64,000 bases of DNA from Frigoribacterium sp. JB110 (lineage in GTDB: Bacteria; Actinomycetota; Actinomycetes; Actinomycetales; Microbacteriaceae): positions 62,001-126,000 of the forward strand of contig NZ_FUIA01000026.1 of the NCBI RefSeq assembly GCF_900163665.1. The letters are read 5' to 3'. The notes under the pieces are model-generated. The model worked only from the letters and a program-made list of their open reading frames with translations, searched no databases and was not told where the DNA came from. Both the position numbers and the translations under genes were made by a program. Of this stretch, positions 10,483-18,853 are shown in pieces. Numbering within the stretch: position 1 is the stretch's first letter; each line of letters starts with the position of its first letter.

Positions 10483-11271
10483 TCAGCGCCTCTCGTGCGG
10501 CAGAACGCGCTTGAGCTTCTGCACGGGTCCCTGAGCAGGCAGCTCGTTGTACGTTCCGGCCAGCTCCTGGCCTGAGAGCTCGTGGATGGCCGCCATGATC
10601 TCGTCTGTGGCGTGGCGGCGCGCCTTGCCGCTGGTCGCCGGTCCGTGCGTGGAGACGTCGATCGGGGCGCCGAACCTCACGACGACCCGCTCGGACAGCT
10701 TCGGCATCTTCGCGCCGACGGGCATCACTCTGTCCGTGCCGACGAGCCCGATCGGTACGACAGGGGCGCCCGTCTGCAGAGCCAGGAAGGCGATGCCGGT
10801 GCGCCCCTTGTACAGCCGGCCGTCGCGTGATCGGGTGCCCTCAGGGTGCAGTGCGACCGCGGCACCGGTCTCGAGGATCCGGCGCTGCTGCTCCAACGCG
10901 TCGAGAGCGGCCTGTCCTGCGCCGCGATCAACCGGCACGGCGCCGACCGACGTGAAGAAGGTGCGGGAGAGCCATCCGGTCAGACCCTTGCCGGTGAAGT
11001 AGTCGGACTTCGCCAGGAAGTGCACGGCCCGGGGAGCAGCGGCGATCGGGATGGCGAACGAGTCGATGACCGAGAGATGGTTGCTCGCGAGGATCACGGC
11101 GCCGTGCTTCGGCAGATTCTCTTTGCCCTCGACGCGCGGCCGATAGATCATCCGCGCCAGCGGTGCGATGACGGTGCGGCCGAAGGTGTACAGCCAGCTC
11201 GGGCGATGCGGGGCGCTTTCGGGCAGACCCGTGGGATCGTCGCCTTCTTCGTGCGAGCCGGAGGACGTCAT
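10483..11271 (-). CDS. plsC: 1-acyl-sn-glycerol-3-phosphate acyltransferase family protein
   Basis: PlsC-family acyltransferase, adding an acyl chain to lysophosphatidic acid to give phosphatidic acid at the inner membrane. In 262 residues the four family blocks are clear: the catalytic NHLSVID (NHx4D), then VDRGAG, HPEGTRSRDGRLYKGRTG, and the VVPIGL block. An amphipathic N-terminal stretch (WLYTFGRTVIAPLARMIY) could bind the membrane; no classic signal peptide is present. Start 11271 has both a TAAGCT -10 box six bases upstream and a GGAGG, so it could work leaderless or with a very short leader. The exact acyl acceptor is not certain; related enzymes act on other lysolipids. Confidence 0.88.
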   Translation of the reverse strand: MTSSGSHEEGDDPTGLPESAPHRPSWLYTFGRTVIAPLARMIYRPRVEGKENLPKHGAVILASNHLSVIDSFAIPIAAAPRAVHFLAKSDYFTGKGLTGWLSRTFFTSVGAVPVDRGAGQAALDALEQQRRILETGAAVALHPEGTRSRDGRLYKGRTGIAFLALQTGAPVVPIGLVGTDRVMPVGAKMPKLSERVVVRFGAPIDVSTHGPATSGKARRHATDEIMAAIHELSGQELAGTYNELPAQGPVQKLKRVLPHERR

Positions 11272-11277
11272 CCCTCC

Positions 11278-11283
11278 AGCTTA
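11278..11283 (-). promoter_or_regulatory. -10 box of the plsC-like gene
   Basis: TAAGCT on the minus strand, six bases before the ATG at 11271; the six intervening bases read GGAGGG. Confidence 0.45.
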
Positions 11284-11410
11284 ATGCGGGAGTATGCGGG
11301 CAACGGCATGCGTGACGCCCGTGGTCATCCGTACGTCGTGACGCCCGATGTCAGCGGGCGCATGGATTCGTGCGCAAAGATGGGGTGTCCCCCAACGAAC
11401 GAGGTTCTCC

Positions 11411-12385
11411 GTGCGCATTCGATCGATTGCACTGATGTCCACCGCGGCGGTCGCCGCCCTCGCCCTCGCCGGCTGCTCCGGCGACGCTGATCCCGACACC
11501 GACGGCACAAGCGACAATGCGCTCTGCGCCGCTGCCGGCGAAAGCGGCAGCGCCGTCGATTCGCTCGACGTCTCGGGCGAGGCAGGAGGGGACGTACCGG
11601 AGAGCCTCGACCTCGCCGATCCGCTCGACCCTGCCGACTTCGAGCGCGCGGTCGTGACAGAGGGTGACGGCACACAGCTCGCGGAGGGCGACTTCTTCTC
11701 CTACGCGATCACGGCGTACGACGCGGAGACGGGCGAGCAGGTCGGCCAGGCCGGTTATGAGGACGGCGAGGTGCAGCCGCAGCAGATCTCGGCGTCGACG
11801 ATGCTCGGCCAGGTCTTCGGATGTGCGACTGTCGGTACGCGCATCGCGACCGTGTATCCGGCGTCCACCGATGAGTCCGGCCAGGAGACGCCAGCCCAGG
11901 TTCAGGTCGTCGACGTGCTCAGCACGCCGGAGAAAGCGGCATGGGGCGAGGACCAGGAGCCCGTGGACGGCATGCCCGCCGTCACCCTCGCCGACGACGG
12001 CGCGCCGACCATCGAGATCCCGGACGGCATGGAGATCCCGGAGACCACCAAGGTCGAGGCCACGAAGGTCGGCGACGGCGCGGAGATCGCCGACGGTGAC
12101 ACCGCCTACGTGCAGTACAAGGGCATCAAGGCGAGCGACGGTGAGGAGTTCGACTCCAGCTGGAGCGGCGGCATGCTCGCGGCGTTCCCCACTACGGGCG
12201 TCGTCGAGGGCTTCCAGAAGGCGCTCGTCGGACAGACGGTCGGCTCCCAGGTGGTGGCCGTGATCCCCAAGGAGGAGGGCTACCACCAGGAGGGCGGCGA
12301 GAGCCACGAGCTCTACGACGAGGACCTGGTCTTCGTCGTCGACATCGTCGACGTGTTCCACCCGGCGACGCCAGCAGCCGAATAG
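11411..12385 (+). CDS. FKBP-type peptidyl-prolyl isomerase lipoprotein
   Basis: Secreted, lipid-anchored prolyl isomerase of 324 residues. The N-terminus has a hydrophobic signal segment ending in the lipobox LALAGC, so Cys becomes the lipidated first residue on the outer face of the membrane. The C-terminal third is a recognisable FKBP domain (GDTAYVQYKGIKASDGEEFDSSW, VVEGFQKALVGQTVGSQVVAVIP). The middle part (GDFFSYAITAYDAETGEQV, IGTR-like region) looks like a second, degenerate FKBP fold. The GTG at 11411 gives the correct signal peptide. dxr begins six bases after the stop, so the two are probably cotranscribed. Confidence 0.88.
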   Translation: MRIRSIALMSTAAVAALALAGCSGDADPDTDGTSDNALCAAAGESGSAVDSLDVSGEAGGDVPESLDLADPLDPADFERAVVTEGDGTQLAEGDFFSYAITAYDAETGEQVGQAGYEDGEVQPQQISASTMLGQVFGCATVGTRIATVYPASTDESGQETPAQVQVVDVLSTPEKAAWGEDQEPVDGMPAVTLADDGAPTIEIPDGMEIPETTKVEATKVGDGAEIADGDTAYVQYKGIKASDGEEFDSSWSGGMLAAFPTTGVVEGFQKALVGQTVGSQVVAVIPKEEGYHQEGGESHELYDEDLVFVVDIVDVFHPATPAAE

Positions 12386-12391
12386 GCCACC

Positions 12392-13471
12392 ATGCGGCGC
12401 ATCCTGATCCTCGGATCCACCGGCTCGATCGGCACCCAGGCGCTCGAGGTCATCCGGGACAACCCCGGCCTATTCGAGGTCGCGGGCCTCGCCGCTGGAC
12501 GCAACGCCGCGATGCTGCGCGAGCAGGCGGAGCGGTTCGGCGTCGCGCACACCGCGCTCGGCGCGGACGATGCCGCTCGGCTGGTGCGGGAGGTCGACGC
12601 CGACGTGGTGCTCAACGGCATCACGGGCTCGGTGGGGCTCGGCCCGACGCTGGCGGCGCTCGAGGCGGGCCGCACGCTGGCGCTGGCGAACAAGGAGTCG
12701 CTGATCGTGGGCGGCCCGCTCGTGAAGCAGGCGGCGGCTGCCGGTCAGATCGTCCCCGTCGACAGCGAGCACTCCGCGATCGCTCAGGCGCTGCGGGCAG
12801 GGGCACCGGATGAGGTGCGCCGGCTCGTCGTGACGGCGTCCGGCGGGCCGTTCCGCGGGCGGAGCCGCGACGAGCTCACCTCCGTCACCCCGGCCGAGGC
12901 GCTGAACCACCCGACGTGGGACATGGGTCGCGTGGTCACGACGAACTCCGCGACTCTGGTGAACAAGGGTCTCGAAGTGATCGAGGCGCACCTGCTGTTC
13001 GACGTGCCGCTGGCGAGGATCGACGTCGCCGTGCATCCGCAGTCGATCGTGCACTCGATGGTCGAATTCGTCGACGGATCCACCATCGCTCAGGCCTCGC
13101 CTCCCGACATGCGCCTGCCGATCGCGCTCGGCATGGCGTGGCCGGATCGTGTGCCAGGCGTGGGAGCGCCCATCGACTGGACGACGGCGGCGAGCTGGAC
13201 CTTCGAGCCCCTCGACGAAGCGGCCTTCCCCGCCGTGGCGCTTGCGAAGCGCGTCGGCGAGGCCGGCGCGACGCACCCCGCGGTGTTCAACGCGGCCAAC
13301 GAGCAGGCGGTCGACGCGTTCCATGACGGGCGGCTGAGCTTCCTGGGCATCGTCGACACCGTCGCGCGCGTCGTCGAGGCCCATTCCGCGCCCGCCGAAC
13401 TGACACTCGACACGCTCGCCGCTGCAGAGTCCTGGGCCCGCGCAGAAGCCGATCGCGCCATCGCCGGCTGA
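12392..13471 (+). CDS. dxr: 1-deoxy-D-xylulose 5-phosphate reductoisomerase
   Basis: Second enzyme of the MEP isoprenoid pathway: NADPH-dependent conversion of DXP to methylerythritol 4-phosphate in the cytosol. The 359-residue product begins with the NADPH-binding loop [14 protein letters not shown]. It carries [10 protein letters not shown] and the metal and substrate residues in [20 protein letters not shown] and [25 protein letters not shown]. It lies six bases after the FKBP gene. The pathway partner ispG is about 5 kb downstream; the MurE-like, protease and trpEG genes lie between them. Confidence 0.97.
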   Translation: MRRILILGSTGSIGTQALEVIRDNPGLFEVAGLAAGRNAAMLREQAERFGVAHTALGADDAARLVREVDADVVLNGITGSVGLGPTLAALEAGRTLALANKESLIVGGPLVKQAAAAGQIVPVDSEHSAIAQALRAGAPDEVRRLVVTASGGPFRGRSRDELTSVTPAEALNHPTWDMGRVVTTNSATLVNKGLEVIEAHLLFDVPLARIDVAVHPQSIVHSMVEFVDGSTIAQASPPDMRLPIALGMAWPDRVPGVGAPIDWTTAASWTFEPLDEAAFPAVALAKRVGEAGATHPAVFNAANEQAVDAFHDGRLSFLGIVDTVARVVEAHSAPAELTLDTLAAAESWARAEADRAIAG

Positions 13472-13491
13472 CCCACCGGCACCCAGAACCT

Positions 13492-13507
13492 CAGCGCTCC
13501 GGCGCTG
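13492..13507 (+). terminator. Small hairpin after dxr
   Basis: CAGCGC (13492-13497) pairs with GCGCTG (13502-13507) over a four-base loop, 21 bases after the dxr stop. It is GC-rich but lacks a T-run, so termination is only a possibility. Confidence 0.3.
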
Positions 13508-13529
13508 CGCTGCCTCTGATCCCGCAACA

Positions 13530-13543
13530 GGGTACTAGTACCC
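13530..13543. promoter_or_regulatory. Perfect 14-base palindrome upstream of the MurE-family gene
   Basis: GGGTACTAGTACCC is a perfect palindrome 82 bases before the favoured GTG of the Mur ligase. It is AT-centred within GC-rich DNA and resembles a dimeric repressor site. No regulator for it is recognisable. Confidence 0.35.
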
Positions 13544-13624
13544 CTTCCGGTGCTCAGGCGCGACCAGAGGCGCGCTCGTGCGCACTCAGCGGTTCCCTCG
13601 CCTGGGCGTGCGACGATAGACGGC

Positions 13625-15235
13625 GTGATCGTCACGCCCCGAATCCGCCGCACGCCGCCCGTGATGCTGCGCCCCTCACAGCCAGGCCCGATCCGACTGT
13701 CCGAGGTCGCCGCCCGTATCGGCGGCACCGCGTCGGGAGCGGACGCAGAGGTGACGGGAGTCTCCGTCTCATCGAGCGACCTGGCTCCCGGCGACCTGTT
13801 CGTGGGCATCAGGGGCCTGAACCGCCACGGCGCCGAGTTCGCCGCCGCCGCCGCGGAGAACGGGGCGACCGCTGTCCTCACCGACGCCGCCGGCGCGGAC
13901 ATCGCGCGTGGGGCCGGTCTGCCGATCATCGTGGTCGATGACCCCCGCGGCGCGCTCGGCGACGCGTCCATGGCGGTGTACCGCACGTCGCCTGACGACG
14001 ACATCCCGCTGCTGCTGGGAACGACGGGCACCAACGGCAAGACCAGCACAACGCATCTGCTCGAAGGGATGCTGACCCAGCTCGGCGTCGTGGCAGGCGC
14101 ATCGACTTCCGCTGAGCGCGTGGTGGCAGGCGAGCGCGTCGTCGCGGGGCTCACCAGCCCGGAGGCCAGCGAGTTCCACGCCATGATCGCCAGAATGCGC
14201 GAGCGCGACGTCGAAGCGTTCGCGGTCGAGGTCAGCGCCCAGGCCGTCACCCGTCGCCGAGTCGAAGGCGTGATGTGGGACGTGATGGGGTTCACCAACC
14301 TCACCCACGAGCACTTCGACGACTACGGCGACATGGAGACGTACTACCAGGCGAAGGCGCCGCTGTTCACCTCGGCGCGCAGCCGCCGCGCCGTCGTCTC
14401 GCTCGACTCCGCGCTGGGTGTCCGCATCGCGAGCGAGGCGGACATCCCCGTCACGACGATCGCCGCACGCGGCATCGCCGATGACGAGGCATTCGAACGC
14501 GCCGACTGGACAGTCGAGGTCACCTTCGAGGCGCAGAGCGGCACCGGCTTCCAGCTCACCGGGCCCGACGGCAGGACCCTGGCGACCACCGTGCCCGTGA
14601 TCGGCGCGCACATGGCGGCGAACGCGGGGCTCGGCATCGTGATGATGTACGAGGCGGGCTACGACTGGGATCGCATCATCGAGGCGCTCGCCGGCGAGAT
14701 CAGGGCATGGGTGCCCGGCCGAACGCAGCTCGTGTCCGGTCCGGAGGGGCCGGCCGTGTACGTCGACTTCGGACACACCCCTGACGCGTTCGAGAAGACG
14801 CTCGCCGCGGTGCGGCGCGTCACACCGGGCCGAGTGCTGATGCTGTTCGGCGCCGACGGCGACCGGGACACCACCAAGCGGTACGACATGTCGCGCACTG
14901 CGGTCGAGGGAAGTGACGTGACGGTCGTCACCGACCATCATCCGCGCTTCGAGAACGCCCAGTCCATCCGGACCACACTGATGGAAGCGGCGCACGAGGT
15001 CGACCGCGACCACGAGGTGCACGAGGTGTCGCCGCCCGAGGCCGCGATCGTCAAGGCCGTCTCGCTGGTCGGCGCCGGCGACGCGATCCTGTGGGCGGGG
15101 CCCGGCCACCAGAACTACCGCGACATCGCGGGCACGCAGTGGGCGTACTCGGCCCGCGAGCTCTCCCGACGCGCGCTCGTCGAGGCCGGATGGCCTGCCG
15201 GCGAGCGCACCTGGACCAACCCGTACGGAGACTGA
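13625..15235 (+). CDS. MurE-family Mur ligase (substrate uncertain)
   Basis: ATP-dependent amide ligase of the MurE group, about 536 residues. All three domains are visible: an N-terminal MurNAc-peptide-binding part (RLSEVAARIGG, VSSSDLAPGDLFVGIRG), a central ATPase with TGTNGKTSTTH, and a C-terminal domain (LFGADGDRDTTKR, TDHHPRFENAQSI, LWAGPGHQNY). The usual MurE amino-acid motif DNPR is HHPR here, so the added amino acid cannot be read off. The gene is far from any division/cell-wall cluster, and a second MurE probably exists elsewhere (inference). Starts at GTG 13625, GTG 13661 or ATG 13664 are all possible; GACGAT seven bases before 13625 favours the first. The protease gene follows after four bases. 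Confidence 0.82.
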   Translation: MIVTPRIRRTPPVMLRPSQPGPIRLSEVAARIGGTASGADAEVTGVSVSSSDLAPGDLFVGIRGLNRHGAEFAAAAAENGATAVLTDAAGADIARGAGLPIIVVDDPRGALGDASMAVYRTSPDDDIPLLLGTTGTNGKTSTTHLLEGMLTQLGVVAGASTSAERVVAGERVVAGLTSPEASEFHAMIARMRERDVEAFAVEVSAQAVTRRRVEGVMWDVMGFTNLTHEHFDDYGDMETYYQAKAPLFTSARSRRAVVSLDSALGVRIASEADIPVTTIAARGIADDEAFERADWTVEVTFEAQSGTGFQLTGPDGRTLATTVPVIGAHMAANAGLGIVMMYEAGYDWDRIIEALAGEIRAWVPGRTQLVSGPEGPAVYVDFGHTPDAFEKTLAAVRRVTPGRVLMLFGADGDRDTTKRYDMSRTAVEGSDVTVVTDHHPRFENAQSIRTTLMEAAHEVDRDHEVHEVSPPEAAIVKAVSLVGAGDAILWAGPGHQNYRDIAGTQWAYSARELSRRALVEAGWPAGERTWTNPYGD

Positions 15236-15239
15236 GGCC

Positions 15240-16523
15240 GTGGTGACCGTACTCGCGTTCATCGTCGGTGTCGTCATCGTCGTTCTGGGGCTCGGCGTGT
15301 CGATCGCTCTGCACGAGATCGGGCACCTCGTGCCGGCGAAGAAGTTCGGGGTGCGCGTCGGGCAGTACATGGTCGGCATGGGGCCGACCGCGTGGTCGAA
15401 GCGCGTGGGCGAGACGGAGTACGGCGTCAAATGGCTGCCCATCGGCGGTTACATCTCGATGGCGGGGATGTACCCGTCGGGCGATGGCAAGCCTGCCAGG
15501 GGGGTCTTCAAGACGCTCGTGCAGGATGCGCAGGACGCCAACGAGGAATCGCGCGAGGGCGTCGACGATTCGCGCACCTTCTCGGCGCTTCCGACGTGGA
15601 AGCGCGTGATCATCATGCTCGGCGGCCCCGTGATGAACCTCGTCATCGCCATCGTGCTGTTCACCGTCGTCGTCAGCGGCATCGGCATCCCGCAGAACAC
15701 CTCCACCGTGGCGAGCGTGTCGCAGTGCGTGCTGCCCGCGGGCACCGACAAGACGGAGTGTGCGGCGGGCGACCCCGAGTCACCGGCGGCCGCGGCCGGA
15801 CTGATGCCGGGCGACACGATCGTGGCGGTCGACGGCACCGCTGTCAGCGACTTCCAGGCGGCGTCAGAGATCATCAGGGCGCACCCGGATGACACGATCT
15901 CCGTGGTTGTCGAGCGCGACGGCGGCGAAGAGACGCTCACGATGACCCCGGTGCTGGCGACCAACCAGTACGTCGACGCCGATGGCGAGCTCGTCACCGC
16001 CGAGGTCGGCTTCGCCGGTTTCGGGCCGACCCGGGAGCGCGTCCGTCAGCCCGTGCAGGCCGGAACGCAGCAGGTGTTCGACCAGATGGGGGCCGTCGCC
16101 GGCATCATCGCGCAGCTGCCGCAGCGCATCTGGCAGACGAGCGTCGACATGTTCACCGGTCAGGACCGCGACCCGAACGGGCCGATCAGCGTGATCGGCG
16201 TCGGCCGGCTCGCCGGCGAGGTCGCCGCGACCGAGGCACCGATCCTCGACAGGACCGTCAGGCTGATTCAGCTGGTCGGATCCGTGAACATCGCCCTGTT
16301 CGCGTTCAACATGCTCCCGCTCCTCCCGCTCGACGGCGGCCATATCGTCGTCGCGCTGTGGGACGCGATCAAGCGCGGCTGGGCGAAGCTGCGCCGCAGG
16401 CCGAGGCCGAGGCCCGCCGACGCCTCGCGCCTGGTGCCGCTGACCCTGGTCGTCGTGGTGCTGATGATCGGGATGAGCGCCGTGCTCTTCGCCGCGGACA
16501 TCTTCAACCCTGTGACGCTGTAG
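15240..16523 (+). CDS. Site-2 intramembrane zinc metalloprotease (RseP/Rip type)
   Basis: Membrane-embedded protease that cuts transmembrane substrates such as anti-sigma factors. The zinc site HEIGH is in the first membrane segment (near residue 22), and the second ligand is in NMLPLLPLDGGH near residue 360. Between them lies a PDZ domain (PAAAAGLMPGDTIVAVDGTAVSDF) facing outside. Four membrane segments can be recognised; the last ends near the C-terminus. The product has 427 residues, normal for the family. GTG codons at 15240 and 15243 are both possible starts, only a few bases after the Mur ligase stop, so the genes are probably one unit. No anti-sigma substrate is encoded nearby. Confidence 0.93.
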   Translation: MVTVLAFIVGVVIVVLGLGVSIALHEIGHLVPAKKFGVRVGQYMVGMGPTAWSKRVGETEYGVKWLPIGGYISMAGMYPSGDGKPARGVFKTLVQDAQDANEESREGVDDSRTFSALPTWKRVIIMLGGPVMNLVIAIVLFTVVVSGIGIPQNTSTVASVSQCVLPAGTDKTECAAGDPESPAAAAGLMPGDTIVAVDGTAVSDFQAASEIIRAHPDDTISVVVERDGGEETLTMTPVLATNQYVDADGELVTAEVGFAGFGPTRERVRQPVQAGTQQVFDQMGAVAGIIAQLPQRIWQTSVDMFTGQDRDPNGPISVIGVGRLAGEVAATEAPILDRTVRLIQLVGSVNIALFAFNMLPLLPLDGGHIVVALWDAIKRGWAKLRRRPRPRPADASRLVPLTLVVVVLMIGMSAVLFAADIFNPVTL

Positions 16524-16546
16524 CCGCGCTCGCATACGCAGGCTAT

Positions 16547-16608
16547 CTCTTCATTTCTGGCACATCTCCGGTGGTGTGCCCACCCGGAGATGTGCCAGAA
16601 ATGAAGAG
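16547..16608. terminator. Perfect 25-base inverted repeat between convergent genes
   Basis: Arms at 16547-16571 and 16584-16608 are exact reverse complements over all 25 bases, with a 12-base loop. The structure sits between the protease stop (16523) and the trpEG stop (16634), which face each other. It would act as a two-way terminator, but the arms are far longer and less GC-biased than ordinary actinobacterial terminators, so a mobile palindromic element is an alternative. Confidence 0.65.
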
Positions 16609-16633
16609 TTGTGGTGCCGCGGTAGACGGGCGG

Positions 16634-18559
16634 TTACGCGAGGGCGTGGGCGACGAGGCGGCGGAGGGTGCTCATGCCGTCTCGGGAGAGGATCGACTCG
16701 AGGTGGCCCTGGATGCTGGCGAACTTCGGGCCGCGCAGGGCGTAGACGTCGCCGGTGGCAGGGTCTGCGGCGATCTCCACGGAGTCGATGCGGGTCGTGC
16801 CGGGCTCCACGCGTGCGGTGAACGTGTTGTAGAAGCCGATCGAGGCGCGCTCACCGAAGACGTCGACGGTCTTCTGCACGCCCTGGTGCGGCTGCGCCAT
16901 GGGGGCCAGATCGATGCTGAGGAGATCGGCGAGCACTTGGTGGCTCAGGCACACCGACACCAGAGGCTTGCCCGCGTCGATGCGACGGGCGACCACGTCG
17001 CGCATCCTGGCGATGCGCGGATTCGCCTCGTCGCGTGGGTCGCCGGGGCCCGGGCCGGTGACGAGCAGTTCGGCGTCGTCGATCTCGGTGTCCGTCACGT
17101 GTGACCAGTGCACGATGCGCGCATCGAGGCCGAGATGGCCCAACTGGTGGGCGAGCATCGTGGTGAATCGGTCCTCGGCGTCGACGACGATCGCACTGCG
17201 GCCGGCGAATGGGCCGGCGTCGTCGCTCTGCTCCTCGAGCCAGAACGGCGCGAGGCGAGCGTTGCGCGAGGCGAGCAGCTCTGCGATGCCCGGATCGTCT
17301 CCGAGCCGCTTCGGTGTCGGCGCAGGGCCGGTCGCGGGCTGGTCGGGGTCCGCGACCCGCGTCGCGCGCGGCACGGCACCGATCGCCCCGAGCACTCCCG
17401 CAGCCTTGCCGTGCGTCTCGCTGACCTCACCGTAGGGATCGGAATGGCGCACGAGCGTGGCGCCGACCGGTACGCGGAGCCTGCCTCCGTCGAGGTGGGC
17501 CGTTCTGATCAGGATGGGCGCGTCGAGGCTGTGGCCGCCGGAGACGTCAGGGGTGAACAGCGCTGCCACGCCGGAGTAGTACCCGCGAGGAGTCGTCTCG
17601 TGACGCCGGATGACGGTGCACGCGTTCTGCATCGGAGAGCCGGTGACCGTCGGGGCGAACATGGTCTCGCGCAGGATGCCGCGGGGGTCCATTCGGCTCG
17701 TGCCTCGCAGCATGTACTCGGTGTGGGTGAGCCGTGACATCTCCTTCAGGTGCGGTCCCGTGATCCGGCCGCCGTCCGAGCACACGGCGCTCATCATCTT
17801 GAGTTCCTCGTCGACGACCATGAAGAGCTCTTCGGTCTCCTTGGTGTCGGTGAGGAAGGCGGAGAGCGTCTCGACGGTCGCGCCGCCGTCCGGATGGCGG
17901 AAGGTGCCTGAGATCGGGTTCATCGTCACTGTCGACGAGCCGTCGCCGTGCGAATCCGCGACGACGTGAGCCTCGGGGCTCGCGCCGACCAGGATCCTCT
18001 CGCCCGCGACGATCGCGAAGGTCCAGTAGGCGCCGCGCTCATGCTCCAGCAGTGCGCGGAACCAGGTGAGCATCGCCGTGCGCTCGTCCGCATCGATCTG
18101 CGCGACGTAGTCGCGGCGGATCACGAAGTTGGCGCCCTCTCCTCGGCCGATCTCGTCAGAGATCACCCGGCGCACGATCGACGCGTAATCCTCATCCGCA
18201 ACGTCGAAGCCGGCGCCCGTCAGTGGGACGGTCGCGCTCGGCAGAGCGGAGAGCACGTCGCCGACCGGCACGCGGGTGTGCTCGTCGACGACGAGGCAGC
18301 GAAGGGGAGTGTCCTCTGGCTCTGCTTCGAAGCCGCGCTCGCGCACCTGCTGGTACGGCACCAGCGCGAGCACCTCGCGAGCGGCGCCCGCCGCATCGGT
18401 GAGCGGGATGTCGGCGAGGAGATCGACGTCGACGGTGTCGCCGGTGAGCACCTCGACGTGCGTCGCCGGACCGTCGCCGCCGCGCGCGATCAGCGCGAAC
18501 GAGGCGTCAGGGTCAGCGGCAAGGCGCAGAATCGTCTCGGCGGTGTCGTCAGCAGCCAT
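16634..18559 (-). CDS. trpEG: Fused anthranilate synthase TrpEG (PhzE-like architecture)
   Basis: Single-chain synthase making anthranilate from chorismate and glutamine. Residues 1 to about 400 are the chorismate-binding part (MNPISGTFRHPDGG, TKETEELFMVVDEELKMM, SPMQNACTVIRRHE, RGYYSGVAALF, RTAHLDGGRLRVPVGATLV). From about 425 on lies a glutamine amidotransferase domain (VTGPGPGDPRDE, nucleophile in SVCLSHQ, and HLES for the His/Glu pair). The arrangement matches PhzE and the fused synthases of other actinobacteria. A leader peptide with two adjacent Trp codons and a terminator hairpin upstream points to tryptophan synthesis rather than phenazines. The LLES-type Trp feedback motif of ordinary TrpE is not visible. 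A strong start is the ATG at 18559. Confidence 0.88.
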   Translation of the reverse strand: MAADDTAETILRLAADPDASFALIARGGDGPATHVEVLTGDTVDVDLLADIPLTDAAGAAREVLALVPYQQVRERGFEAEPEDTPLRCLVVDEHTRVPVGDVLSALPSATVPLTGAGFDVADEDYASIVRRVISDEIGRGEGANFVIRRDYVAQIDADERTAMLTWFRALLEHERGAYWTFAIVAGERILVGASPEAHVVADSHGDGSSTVTMNPISGTFRHPDGGATVETLSAFLTDTKETEELFMVVDEELKMMSAVCSDGGRITGPHLKEMSRLTHTEYMLRGTSRMDPRGILRETMFAPTVTGSPMQNACTVIRRHETTPRGYYSGVAALFTPDVSGGHSLDAPILIRTAHLDGGRLRVPVGATLVRHSDPYGEVSETHGKAAGVLGAIGAVPRATRVADPDQPATGPAPTPKRLGDDPGIAELLASRNARLAPFWLEEQSDDAGPFAGRSAIVVDAEDRFTTMLAHQLGHLGLDARIVHWSHVTDTEIDDAELLVTGPGPGDPRDEANPRIARMRDVVARRIDAGKPLVSVCLSHQVLADLLSIDLAPMAQPHQGVQKTVDVFGERASIGFYNTFTARVEPGTTRIDSVEIAADPATGDVYALRGPKFASIQGHLESILSRDGMSTLRRLVAHALA

Positions 18560-18604
18560 GGGGAACTCACTTCTTCGAATCCTCTGGCGGGCGCCTGTCG
18601 CAGA

Positions 18605-18629
18605 ACGACCGCCGGAGCGGGGCGGTCGT
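18605..18629 (-). terminator. Attenuator terminator hairpin of trpEG
   Basis: A nine-base stem (18605-18613 with 18621-18629, ACGACCGCC/GGCGGTCGT) with a seven-base loop lies between the leader peptide stop and trpEG. A GGCGG-containing segment just after the leader stop can pair with its 5' arm, giving a plausible antiterminator. The trailing T-run is weak. Confidence 0.6.
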
Positions 18630-18655
18630 GTTCGTGCTCGCGAAGTCGGCCGCCG

Positions 18656-18679
18656 TCAGGCGAGCCACCACTGGTTCAT
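18656..18679 (-). CDS. trpL: Trp leader peptide MNQWWLA
   Basis: Eight codons on the minus strand read Met-Asn-Gln-Trp-Trp-Leu-Ala-stop, 96 bases before the trpEG start. Two adjacent Trp codons in a tiny reading frame, followed by a hairpin and then a tryptophan gene, is the classic arrangement for ribosome-mediated attenuation. Streptomyces and Corynebacterium have similar leaders. When Trp-tRNA is scarce the ribosome would stall on the TGG pair and allow read-through. The peptide itself probably has no further role. Confidence 0.72.
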   Translation of the reverse strand: MNQWWLA

Positions 18680-18699
18680 CGTCGCGTGCACGCTGTCAA

Positions 18700-18727
18700 C
18701 CTATACGGGTGAACCGTCGCCTGCCAA
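18700..18727 (-). promoter_or_regulatory. Promoter of the trpL-trpEG unit
   Basis: On the minus strand, TTGGCA (18722-18727) and TATAGG (18700-18705) are spaced by 16 bases. Transcription would start about 15 bases before the leader peptide ATG, leaving a short leader that includes the peptide and both hairpins. Confidence 0.5.
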
Positions 18728-18841
18728 ACCAACCGCATTCGGCGCGGTTCTTCACCTGACGCGAAGCGTCGGTCTGGAGACGCACAAGGGACAACTGTCG
18801 TCATGTGAACGGCTGACAGCCTTCCTGCACCCGAGGAGTCG

Positions 18842-18847
18842 TAGGCT
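18842..18847 (+). promoter_or_regulatory. -10 box of ispG (leaderless type)
   Basis: TAGGCT ends six bases before the GTG at 18854. Confidence 0.5.
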
Positions 18848-18853
18848 GAGGGG

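Noticed and set aside
13090-14304. 404-residue minus-strand frame across dxr and the Mur ligase
   Set aside because: Ser/Arg/Pro-rich without motifs; overlaps two clear genes.
16634-18559. Phenazine-type PhzE (ADIC synthase) as the name for the fused synthase
   Set aside because: No other phz genes are present, and the Trp-codon leader and attenuator point to tryptophan synthesis.
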